Positions 27,889-39,456 of a stretch of 64,000 nt of DNA are shown here, one piece after another. How positions within the stretch are numbered: position 1 is the first letter of the stretch; the number at the start of each line of letters is the position of its first letter. The DNA is from Ascaris suum (Eukaryota; Nematoda; Chromadorea; Rhabditida; Ascarididae). The notes beneath the pieces are model-generated. The model saw only the letters and a list, made by a program, of their open reading frames with translations. It made no database searches and had not been told where the DNA came from. A program made the translations under genes and the position numbers. The DNA is taken from assembly GCA_013433145.1 (NCBI GenBank), contig CM024187.1, forward strand, positions 1,240,001 to 1,304,000, in the 5' to 3' direction.

Positions 27889-30642
27889 AGTTGTTTAATG
27901 GTTAGCAAGAATATCTAAAAATAAGCAATATTCATATAAATTCAATGCTATAATAGGGACGGCATTTATTGCAACCAACATAACAGTAACCGGAACATAC
28001 TATGAAAGTAAAATAAGACGTTGAGATGAGTGTAATGAACCGAGAATGAAGCAACCATAATGCTATAAACAATCCGGAAATGCACGCCATCATCAAACCC
28101 ACTTATTTCTCTTAGTGCAACTACCTGCTCCAATATTTCTAGGATCGCCGCTGCAGATACTACTGCCGCATTCCTATTCGGCTTTCCTGCCTACCCGCCC
28201 TCCCCATTCTTCCCCCTAAATGGCAATAATTGTCAGCATTTCAACATACCTTCTACACGAAAACAATATATCCGCAACGTTGCTCGCTGATGTGCCTTCT
28301 GAGAGTTTTTCGTCCCAAATTCACGTCCTTTTCGGCATTACTTTCCAATCTTTACGCTTCGCATACAGCTCTTTCTTCACAATTAAACAAATACCCCCTA
28401 AAGAATTTCTTCATCACTACACTATTTCTTCGTATCTATGCTATTAAGTGTTTCAATCGATGAAAATATAATAAAGCAAATGTAGAATTACGGTTGAAAA
28501 ACCGTTTCACGCTTGAATCATCACATATTTCGATAGACAAAAGCTTTTAATTTCAACATATACAGCTAAGAGTAAACGTTCCCTGCACGTCACACTATGC
28601 CATCAACAACGCACATCATCGTCACATAAGGCCGTCTCTTCAGATAACCTTGTATATAAACAACGATTTTATCGAGAAGAAAGAAACAGCGCTCTCAACA
28701 GAACCGACAAAAAATAAACCCCTTTTTATAAATGATCTGCTTCGGCCTAAGGTAATTAAGCGTCGATCCATATGCGTTCATAGATGGCGATTTCGCGTTA
28801 TAAATGAGGCACAATTATGTCTAACAAGCAGTTGGAATCAATAAAAATCACAAACTTGGAGAAAAACTCTTTCCGGCTAATTTTAACACTGCAAACAAAA
28901 GAAGAAAGAGAGAGGGAAAAGGAAAAAAAAGAGAAAGAGAAAGAAAAGAGAAAGAGAAAGAAAAAGGAGAAAATAAGTGCAAAAAGAGAGGTTGAACAAT
29001 GTCATCATATGTGATAGAAATATGTAAGCGTGAAATTTTTCACCTGTAAATCGATGCAAATGGGAATATATCTATTCACCTCGTCGATCTCATACTCAGT
29101 CGAACAAGTTTTTTTTTTTTTTTTTAAGTTGGAACATAACAACAATCAGGATATACCTTTCTTTTTCTAATTAATAGTACTAAAAGAAAAATTCATTGCA
29201 ATAAGAGAAAGGAGTTAACTGTTTTCATCGCTTACATTATCTTCACATTCAAGAAAAGCATTCAACGCATATCATAATCGACAATCAGTCTTCATATATA
29301 GCATCAGGATTTTTGCATTTCAGAAAACAAGATACAACATTTCCACTGCTGCTATTCATATGAATGTTCTCAACTTATACAACACGGTGCCTTATTTAAT
29401 GGTGATGATTTACATACAAATGATTATTGCAGTAGTAACGAAGTTAATTTCAATAATAAACGATGAACGTGGAAATTTTTGCCTCAAAAAACTACACTAA
29501 CTGAACGAATCGATTTAGTGGGCCGCAAATGTTTCATCAAATGTTTCATTTTTACCTCAAAATGCATTTTTTTTTTTCTTCGTACTTCAAAATGCATTTT
29601 TGCATCGAACAACAATGGATCGTAAAACTCACTGCAGAAATACTTCCAAGCGAAATTCTCTGAAATAGTAATGACACAACAGGCGCTCATAACTAATTTA
29701 CACATGACAACAATTAATTAACAACAAAACACAACAACGATCTATTCGAGAAAATTACACTCAATAAAACGGACCAAAGTTAATTATGCATTCTTTCTAA
29801 GAGTGTATTTCTTGTTATTTAGCATTTAACATTTATCCTTTCACTTAAGTCTTTTTCAATTTTAAAGGATTTCTTCCAAAGATATCTCAACATTTCAACG
29901 ATCGATGAGGACTTTCTTCAGTAACACTTCTCGTATAATACTAAAGAAATTGCAATAAATAGCGTTCAACGTATAGCAATATAACAGCTCAAATATACAA
30001 TATTATAACCATGTTTCAAACTATCAAAAATGTAAATAAACTTGAATAAACTGCCTAAAAGCAAAACAACAGCAATGCGACAATTTCAACAACATCTAGA
30101 CAATTTACTTCTACGCGAATCCCTAATTCACGTTGAAAAAAAAATCAATAACTTCTTTAATGTCATAACCTCAACCTCTGCTTAACAATAGAAATAACTT
30201 TCGTTACTCACTATTTGCCTGACTAATCACCATTATCATATCAACACTCAGAAATCTCATCTCAAAGCAAAACAACAACAATTCATACGAAATAATTGTA
30301 AAACTGATCAAAGTTTTTAGACGCATTGGTATCTTCAAATTGATCTCGTTGCTGCTCAAAGATACGAAAAAAGCTAAACAAAAACAAACAGTTGAATGAT
30401 AAACAAAGAAGAAGCATAACAAATAAAGACATGCGGTGATAAATGCATTGCAAACGACCTGGGCCAATATGATGGCATAGGAATTCACGACTAACATTGT
30501 AATTCCCTTCATAATTCATCCATTTATGCACAGATGTCCCATCGGTATCCTAAAACTCTGCATCCACCGATCAATTTTTCAACTATCGAGTTAAAAAAAG
30601 TGAATAACTAGAAAAGTTAAACGGTCGCAAATCCCGAATAGA
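27889..30642. other. OTUD5 5' flank; no other gene recognised
   Basis: Sequence upstream of the OTUD5 start. It contains a polypurine tract at 28897-28973 and several poly-T or poly-A runs (near 29110 and 29570), plus a short direct repeat of TTCAAAATGCATTTTT around 29560-29600. No promoter motif can be identified by eye. Confidence 0.35.
28897..28973 (+). repeat. Polypurine (A/G-only) tract
   Basis: About 77 consecutive purines on + with GA and AAAG sub-repeats. The Lys/Glu-rich frame across it (28817-29014) is a low-complexity artefact. Such tracts can form triplex DNA. Confidence 0.9.
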
Positions 30643-31068
30643 ATGCCGCAGAGGAAAAATCATACTGCACATTTGGGTGCACATACGATATTCAATAAAC
30701 GCATAAATCTAACGATTATGAAAAAACAGTCGCTAATGTCTTACGTTACAGCCAAATGTTTTAGTACAGCTCACTCTTATGTGATAAACACTGTTTGGAT
30801 CACTGATGAAAACTCTCTCCACAAACGGGACCGAACCTGTCGCTTTTCACTTGCCACTAGGGCGTTCTACCCTCAGGCTAAGCTTCCACTAACGATAGTT
30901 TCTGCTCACGTTCCATCCCCTCACTTCTCACTAGAGCAAAAAGAATACTGGAAAATTTTATATGATCGTTTAAAAATTGCCATATGGAATAAAATTCCAA
31001 ACGCGCACAGATCAACTGCTCGCTCACACGATGGAACGAATATTTATGAGGTTACGCGGTTGGAGTGA
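30643..31068 (+). mobile_element. RTE-like LINE endonuclease relic
   Basis: A 141-codon + frame contains FSLATRAFYPQAKLPLTIVS followed by AHVPSPHFSLEQKEYWKILY. This resembles the RTE-type apurinic endonuclease block in which a beta strand (L.IV.AYAPT) is followed by an acidic D/E-K..FY..L helix. The usual active-site His/Asp motifs at the C-terminal end were not found and no RT follows within the next kilobase, so this is a truncated relic. The assignment is from motif shape only. Confidence 0.4.
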
Positions 31069-31070
31069 AC

Positions 31071-32824
31071 CAAAAGTTTTGGAGGATAAATAATGGACAA
31101 GAGTTGAAATTACCGAAAATGAAGCGAGCAAATCGAATTGATTTTTTTTTTTTTTTTTGAGATAAGCAAAACAACGCGTAAATTCGCATGCGCGTGTTAA
31201 TTCAACTATTAGCGCAACTACCCTCTTAAAATTTTAAACAGCGTGAGCAAATTCCACAAGAAACGGCCTTTAAAAAATTAGCGTAATACGCCATATCCTC
31301 TGCGGGGCAAGCGCCGATCTTCACACCATACAACAACACATACCCTCTTCTCGTCTTAAAGGTTAAATGCAGATTGCGCGGAAGTTTTCCGCGCAATATT
31401 CACACTGTTATCTGAAGAAGGATCCGCACAGCCCCTAAAAGAGAAGCGTGCAAACTGCGCAAAATCTATCTTGAAGACTAGCCCGTGAGCTTTTGAAGTT
31501 CCTAGGGCTCCATTGGCTGTTTGGAACCTCTTTACAACACATGGGATAAAATTTTAAGATCAGAACAGTTGCAGAGGCAAAGATCGGCGCTGGCTACAAT
31601 GCTGTTATCCTATCCTCAAAAATATGCTCCGTGCAGCCTGCGCATTGCGAAGCTTCGATGTCACAACGGAGCATTACCCGTATTTTTTTAAGTCTCTTTG
31701 CTCCTCATTATTTTTCAATCTTTACGCGAATCTCTGCAAGGCTTGTGACAACTCCTCTCTCTTTTCCAAATAGGGGCTATGTACGGCCGTGAAGGAATGA
31801 CTCTTATGTTGGCGTGTAGCAGAAACTGCCTAAAAACGTGCCAAGAGAGCTGCAACAGCCTCGCACAAACCACTCGTGAGGGCTGATGAGAAAGTAAAAC
31901 TGACCTATTTAAAGGAGATTTTAGAAAAAACTAGCAAGACTTTCTAAGTCTGCTCCCGGACCAACTTGTAAAAGCAAATTCAGGGTCGCACCTGAACATC
32001 CACCTGTCTCTTTCAAATTATTAAGAAAGCGGAGAAAGAGAAAATGTGTGAGACCAACTGGATTCGTAAAGATATAGAGGCCATATGCAGTACAGCTGCA
32101 TCAAAAACCTTACTGCATTGCCGACTACTGTTTCGTATTTTCCGCGTTTGTGAAAACCGCACGAAAACTATGGCTCCGGTTTTTAAGAAACGTGTGCGAT
32201 ACAACTTTAGTGTGCCGCATGATCAAACAAGCTAAGTTGATAAATATAGCCAAAAATAAGAACATGAAATACAGTACAGCCGCATACGCCCTTTGAAATT
32301 AATTACGGCAGAATGTGTGGGAAAATTTGACATAATCTGAAATGCACTAAACATTCAGGCGAAAAATCCAAGACTATCCAATAACACACGAACGAACCAT
32401 TCAAGAACCTCGAGTTCGCAACAAGCACCTCGTACATATGGAAAGAGAATAATGTTTGTGTTTAAAAAAGCGTTGTTCAAGCAAGAGTCTCGTGTTCTCC
32501 TCACAAACAAGCCACTCGACAACCTCAGGCAATCACAACAGGCGTGAAAATACAGCGTGGAGCTAGATGCAAAATTAAGGTAATTGCTAGAATCTATAAA
32601 AATTGGACATTTTCTCGGTAGAAATTGAAAGAATCCTCTTGCCCATGGTTTGCGCTGCATAACGGTAAAGTCACCTATAAAATATGACATAAAACAATTT
32701 ATAAAAATAATCATAAATCACACCTAGCAAAACAGGTAGGAAGCGCTTGAGGTAGCAAACAATCAAATGGGCAAAAAATCGCTTTTCCTGTTTATGGAGA
32801 AAACTGAACAATGACGGAAAGACT

Positions 32825-32826
<2 letters not shown>
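31071..32826. other. No gene recognised; contains a small hairpin
   Basis: AT-rich sequence with a poly-T run near 31141-31158 and a perfect 11-bp hairpin at 31373-31397. Blocks GCGCCGATCTT near 31312 and AAGATCGGCGC near 31578 form a further, weaker inverted pair around the hairpin, so a small non-autonomous element is possible. Confidence 0.35.

Positions 32827-32889
<63 letters not shown>
32827..32889. repeat. (AT)n microsatellite
   Basis: About 62 bases of AT dinucleotides, roughly 100 bases 3' of the stop codon of the first YPEL5-like gene (- strand). Confidence 0.97.
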
Positions 32890-32891
<2 letters not shown>

Positions 32892-32989
32892 TTTGTTCCC
32901 TTGCTCTTACCAAAAAGAAATGCCCCTTCGTATAAAAATCCTCAAACGCGGACCGTGTGTAGAAATTATAAAGATAACGTAAGCCAAGC

Positions 32990-35900
32990 CTACGAGACCG
33001 TGATAGAGCTGACTTCACTACTACTCTCCGTATCGTAACGTTCCGCAAGTGAATCGTCGAATTCTTCGGACTCTCTCACCAATCTTCGCTCAAGGATAAC
33101 ACGTCCTAAACATCAATTATTGAACCTATAAAAAGGTAAACCGAAATTCTATTCTAATTGACCACCTCAAAAACTTCAAAAAAAGACAACACTTATGCAA
33201 AATAAGAGTTTAAAAATTAGATTCCTTTGTAGCATTCGTTGTAGCTTGCAGCAAATGAAGGAAATAGAACACTCGTTATAATGCCTCGATATATTTGGTC
33301 TCTGCCTTTGGGATTGATTGGAACAGACCTTCCGCCTTTGGGAGACTCACCCCTGCTTCATATATTATCAGATAGTACTCATTAACCTAACAGATAGACA
33401 AATACATCCTGAGGTGACTTATGCGCAAGCACGGTGTCGCCATAATATAATCGGCAAGTGCCAAACTACCAAAATGTATTTGAGAATCTCTTGTAGGAGA
33501 CATACACCGGCTCTTGGGATGGCTGAAATTTGAATACGCTATTGCTGACTCTTTGTCAGTTGTTGGCAATTTATAAAACTGGTTGCCAAGATAAACGCTG
33601 CTGCGAAAGGACATATCCCGCTAGTTCCTCTGCCACGTTTCTTCAGTTGTTCCCCTTACATAATGGCAGCGAACAGAGCGCTTCATTCGCTGCGACATAC
33701 GTACTATTAGTTCTTGAAAAGTTTCGGTCTAAATGTCATTTAGACGATGCACCGCGGTTAATACTATAGAGGAAGGTGGGCTTATTTGCGGTAAACAATT
33801 CGCGAAAAAAAAAGATTTCATTAAGAAGTTCGGCTGAGTAAAGGATAGCAAGGTATGTCGGCTCATGCACTTTTAAATCAATGGTTTACTCTTCGCGCAT
33901 CCTCAGCACTTTCTCATCGCTAGACGCTCCCCTCGCATACCTCCGTGATTTTCCGGGCGGGTCTTTTCTACTTAAATTCCTCCTCCACCCCGACTCCAGC
34001 TCTCACCAAATACATGTCCTTCAAGAACATGACAAAGGATTATGTTAAATTTATAGGCCGTATTTTTGGAATTGCTCTCTACCACTTGACAATTACTGTA
34101 ACTGATTGCGATTCCATGTGAGTGGACGAGGAACTGAAACATGAATGGGAAGTCATCCAATTCTACGGGAGCCCACTTAGAAATGGAGGTTTTATAATAA
34201 GATTGAATCTGATACGCGCAAAAATAGTTGTCCTCCTCAGTGGACTTACCACATGCGCCTTGTGGACAAGTTTTGCCAGCCGAGGCAGTGACAGACATTC
34301 GTGCAGAATTTCATTATGAAATGAGGCATTTATTTCGGGCTTACCTCTGCATAAAAACAATCCAATTGCACCTGGCATCATGGTATCGCCGGCGAATCAA
34401 ATTTTTGCTATTCTCGCAACTACATAAAATATTAGACAAGTGGCGCTAATCTGTATGAGTTACTCCGTAAACAAAGGGGAGAAAAGTACCTGAGCATATT
34501 TCAGTCACGTATATGGTAACATTCATATACATAGCAGCCAACCTTCTTTATACTTTTGATCCGGCTCCACGGCGAACTCGTACATCCAACCAAGTTTTGT
34601 ATTGCATCGTTTACAGAACACATCACGAACCAGATGCCGACCTGTCATCATCTCACGCGATTCAACGTCAGACTCTCGAATATTTACAACTCGTCGAAAG
34701 AGATACGCCCGACCCGTTGCACCTCAAATTACTTGACAATTTTTCCAAGCGATACAATTTCTGCATAATCGACATTCGCCCCCCCCCCCCCTCGAGGAGT
34801 GAAAAAAAACTACAAAGAATTTCGAAGGGTGCTTAGAGCATCACGAAATTGAATTGAAGAAAAAATTGAGGAACAACATCTCATATACATTCAACGATAA
34901 ACGACTAATCAGAATCTCCAGAAAACATACATCCCCCTCTAGAATTCTCCGCCGCTTAGTCGATGGGGTACTCAGTTCAAAAAGTGGAGAAGTGTACCTA
35001 AGCCCCCTCCGCCCAATTTCAAAGTGCTCGATGCCCACTGAATTCTCCTACGCTTTCGCCTTGATTGTGTTAAAATACCGACTGCTTGAAAGACTCACTG
35101 GCGGCAAAACTGTACGCTTCGCTTCTAAAGCTAAATAAAAAACGATGAGAATCTCATGAGCTCTTGCTATTCCAATCAATTTTCTCCGTAATAAAGCTAT
35201 CGCTTAGAAGAAAATACAGCTGGCAATATGCAGCCGATCCAAGGCGAACTAAGCAGTCGTTCTCTCGGTTAGCAACTAACGCCTTTCCTTAACCGCACCC
35301 ATGGAACGTAGTCATGATGCCAAGAAAAAATTATAAGAACGCAAATAGTTTTCCCAATTTCAGAATACGTGAGATCACGTTTCGCAAAACGATTTGGTTC
35401 ACGCACTCGTTATGCCGAACATCCTTCAATGAAAATATTCCTCAATGTCGACCTCCTCAGCTTGCACCGCTGCATGTCAGTTTAAGTGGTGAACGACTTC
35501 TAACTCGAATGTTACTTTTCAAGAGGGTGTGATATGGAAAAGATATTTCATCTGTTATAATAATACCTCATTGCTATAAATCGCTTACCCGAGTAAAGTC
35601 ACACTTTACCCTAAAAATGCTGTGACCTTCCCGTGTTTCAACTTTAGTAGCCCCAGTGATTTTTTAAAAAAATCCTCCGATGATACATCCTGGAATGACA
35701 GCAAAATCCTTTAGTGGGACATCCTGGAGCACCCTGGATTTGCGGCTAGTGACCGCAAATGATTCATTGGTCACTAAAGGGTACTCAAAAAAAAAATTAA
35801 ACAGCCGTCGAAAATTCGAAATGCAGCCAAAAAACTAAACCAAAACCGAGCAGTTAGTACCCTTCAAATCGACACAGCACAATGCTAAAGTGGGGATAAT

Positions 35901-36092
35901 TTTAAAGTGTACTGCTCCCAAAATGGAAGCGCCTCCAAGGAAAATATATCAGTGAAAAACAAAAAAAAAGCGAAAAATGGTACCTCTGAAATTCGTCGAC
36001 AGTACTTCGTGCCTATTCGACAAATACATCTCACATGTTTCACACGAAAAAACACGTCTTCCACCAAGGTGTTCGTAAAAAATCCGTCCCAT
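32990..36092 (-). CDS. YPEL5: Yippee-like protein (YPEL5 type), copy A
   Basis: Small zinc-binding yippee protein; vertebrate YPEL5 associates with the CTLH E3 ligase complex. Three coding exons: 36092-35984 ([20 protein letters not shown]), 34722-34543 ([41 protein letters not shown]) and 33105-32990 ([17 protein letters not shown], stop TAG). Phases agree at both junctions (G|GT and G|GA), giving 134 residues against about 121 in human. Two CxxC zinc-ligand pairs are at residues 17/20 and 73/76. The C-terminal tail after the conserved RVILER..VRESE block is Ser-rich and longer than in vertebrates. The second intron splits KYKE|G. It lies downstream of copy B on the same strand. All diagnostic residues are present, so it should be functional. 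Confidence 0.93.
35708..35780. repeat. Compound inverted repeat in YPEL5 copy A intron
   Basis: CCTTTAGTG (35708-35716) is matched by CACTAAAGG (35772-35780). Inside lies ATTTGCGG (35738-35745) with CCGCAAAT (35753-35760). TAGTGACC (35747-35754) also pairs with GGTCACTA (35769-35776). It may be the remnant of a tiny non-autonomous element. It sits in the first intron of copy A. Confidence 0.6.
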
Positions 36093-39000
36093 AAATCCTT
36101 AAATATACAACAGGTAAAGGCATCGAAAGGTACGTAATGTGCTGTCTACGTACGACAGAAAAGGTACTCATTTCAATAGTTTGCTTCAGAATTTATTAGA
36201 GGAACATATGTGATAACAGACAAAATCACCAAGTCGGTCACACCATACAGCGTTGATCGTAGAATGAGACGGCTGGCCGAGTTAAATATACGAGCAAAAA
36301 TGCTTATATTACTGCACAAGTCAAGAGAAGCCGCTTTGGAAATATGCTGCATGCGGAAAAGAGCTTTACCTGAGCAACGCGAAAAATAGATAAAACACCA
36401 TTCTGTGATACCATCTCGAGGGTATCAAATAAACCCTCCAAGCATAAAAACCCTATTAGAATGTAACAGATTGGCCGAACGTTTGGGATCGCAATGTTGA
36501 ACTAATTACATCACTACATTACGACAAAGTACAATGCAAACACTTAGGGAACGAACAATACAGCAGGGAATAGCGCGATACTCAATGCGACCCACTAGAA
36601 GCTGTAATGATAAGACATACAACATCTTGCCGCAAGCTTTATATGCATCAATTGTTGCAACATCAATGGGCCTGAAAAAGCTCCAGTGGTGAGTACATTG
36701 TTTTATATTCGCGTGCAAACCAAAAAACGTCTCCTCTTTCTTCGAAAAAAAAAAAGATTCCTAAGCGATAAAGGCAGCAAAGTGTCAAAAATTACGTCTA
36801 TTACAATCCACGAAGCAATTAAGACAATCGTGGATAAACCGTTCTCCTTGTTTGCTGAACTGAGAATCACCATTTCCGGTTAGACGCTAATACAATCATA
36901 CTGCAATTACGCTGACGTCAAACATTCTATTACTGGTAGCATTTAATTAAAGAATAACAAACTAAGCGTACAATTGGAGCTCGAAACGAAAAAGTATGGC
37001 GCATAGTTTTGGCAAAGATTTCTGCGCCAACAGATCTTAGACCACCCATTAATTCGATTCTCATATATGAGCGCAACTAAACAACACAAATAGTACAGTG
37101 CAAATCTAAAAAAGATCTCGCTTTTATCTCCACGTGAATTCAACGTTAAATAAAACAGATGAGAAAAGTAATGTCGTGAATAGATCAAAATCACACTGAA
37201 TGTTCGATACTCATCGAGTCGAGACTTCAACGAGCAAAAGAAAAAGAAAAAATAAAACAACGAAAATATTTGAAATGAACATTTTATTTCGACATTGGAG
37301 AACTAAATTCATAAAGGAAATTATACAAGAAATGAATTAAATTTCATACAAGCAGTAACATATTTCGATGGCGGAAATAAAGTTTCACGCTATATTTGAA
37401 CGTACCGTACACAACATATGAAAACAATTTCAATATGGTCGGCACGTACATATAACTGTACATGAGGTGTTAAATTTTAAATGATTTCGTTATTCAAATC
37501 AACGAGTAACTAAAAGCGTTCAAAAATAACAAATGTACACTCTTAGCACAATTCAATCGAACATTTCGTGCATATTTGCTCGCTAATGCTTTCATCAATA
37601 ATGAAATAAGAGAAGACAATACGCTTATTAGCAAAATAAGCATCTATGCAATAGTGTTGAAATTGAACTCCCACAATGATAGTCGATGCCTTCCTTCATT
37701 TCGTATACAATATCCAATGAATCGATGACGCATATCACAAATAAATGTAAACAAAACGATATATTGTGCCAAATATACTGAAATAAACATCAACATTTAT
37801 AAACAGGATGGAATAAATTTTTCGTCGTCTTTGTCGAAAAAAAAAAAGAGATAAAAATAAAAAACTTGCTACATTTCTCTAAATAAACAGAAAATAATTA
37901 CACGTGATCAATTGCCTTATTATTTTATTTTAGTCGAATTCTAATAGATGATTTTACCGGCAAATTTATATTTTTAAATAAACTCACTACTTCTTAAAAA
38001 GTGAAGCAGAAAATAAGAAAAGAATCGACGCTAATATTTCCGGCTTGCAGAAGACCTACTATTCCTTGTCCACATCCTTTTACTTCAGAGACAGGCACAC
38101 AGTCGAAAATGCAATACACATACATAGCTGCCATGGAGTCGGAACATATTTGTGTGTACAAACATCAAGAAAAAAAATACATGCAAGGCGTTGAAATCGC
38201 AAAAAAAAAGTCAGTAGCGCCTATGCAATCTCGAAATGATGCTCATATGCAAGAATCAAGCAAATGTTTCCCTTGAGAGACGCCAAAATGGGTAACCAAC
38301 TTCAGAGACTCAAACGAATGCAAATTCTGCTTTCTAGAGAAGAGATTGTACAGAACATACTGTGAAACAAAGAGAAGCGATAAATTTATACAGGCTTCTA
38401 TAGTTTGCATACTATATTTGGAGGTGGGCTAAAGGCCTGCAGAAACCACAACGCTAAGTGCCAATGACGAAACTTTTAGATTTTATTATATCTCATTTCA
38501 GCAGTCACCTATTGTGCCACTCATTTCCATTTCTATGCACATGCAATCGAAAATAACTCGATACCTCAGCACATCGAATACAATCGTTTGGGTCAACCTA
38601 GTCGGGCCGAATCGTTTTGAATAACCTATGCAAAGCTCATATCAAGAAAATACTGGACGAATAGCTCGAATTAATGCAGTTTAATGTTAATATAGCCTAT
38701 GTGGTACGATGAATATAAGTGCAGCGCTCTTTAGGTAAATAATCAGAAATTCCCTAGTCATATGACCAGATTTTGTTTTGCTTTACTTGTCACAATTGCA
38801 TAACACATAATTTCAGTTTTCTTACAGCAAATACTAATGCACCATCAGTTCATTAAAAATCATGAGCCAACAATTGTCTGAAAGAGTATCCTGCACAAAT
38901 TCAATTTCTTCTACTTAACTGGTATACGTTGAAAAAAAAATCCAGCTTAAGCCCTACCAAGTTGAGGATAACGACCAAAGGCATCGAATAAAGCAGAAAA

Positions 39001-39456
39001 AAAAAAGTATGCCTGGCAAATTTGCAACCGTAAGCCAAAAATGATTCAAGCTGGTTTCAATTGAGCTGACGGTCACTCCTAAAGAAATTGGTTTTCTTCT
39101 TTTTCAGTCAACAATCGACTCTAATAAAAGAAGCCAAAGAGAACCCGTAGAACATTTTAATTACACAGCCGCTTAACTCTGCGAACTTTTTTTTTCATCA
39201 TATTTCAGTTGAACTGCACCTTGGTTGGAAACTCTTTTCAGGACGCACATAATGCACACTTAATTCCATCGCAACATTTTTCTCGTTCGCAAGTCGAAAA
39301 GTGTCTCCAGGTGAAAGGAGACTTCCATCACTAGAAGACGAAAGGTGAAAAACGTCTGAACTAGGATCGCCTTCATCTTGCGGTTCTTTTTCGTGTGCAA
39401 ACCTCCAAATAGTGTAGAAAACTCAACGTACACAGGACGCTGAAATCAAAGAAGGT
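36093..39456. other. Intergenic interval between the two YPEL5-like genes
   Basis: About 3.4 kb of AT-rich sequence between the stop of copy B and the start of copy A. Only short, unsupported frames and poly-A runs were seen. No regulatory motif can be named by eye. Confidence 0.4.

Noticed and set aside
28817..29014. Lys/Glu-rich frame resembling a coiled coil
   Set aside because: It is encoded by a pure polypurine tract; low complexity only.
32671..33048. 125-codon - frame and 75-codon + frame with Tyr-Ile repeats
   Set aside because: Both cross the (AT)n tract. The real coding sequence here is YPEL5 copy A exon 3 in another frame.
34122..34449. Several overlapping frames on both strands
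   Set aside because: They sit in the second intron of YPEL5 copy A, whose splice phases are secure; treated as intron shadows.
36941..38000. Possible coding exons around 36.9-38 kb
   Set aside because: Only AT-rich short frames without splice support were seen.
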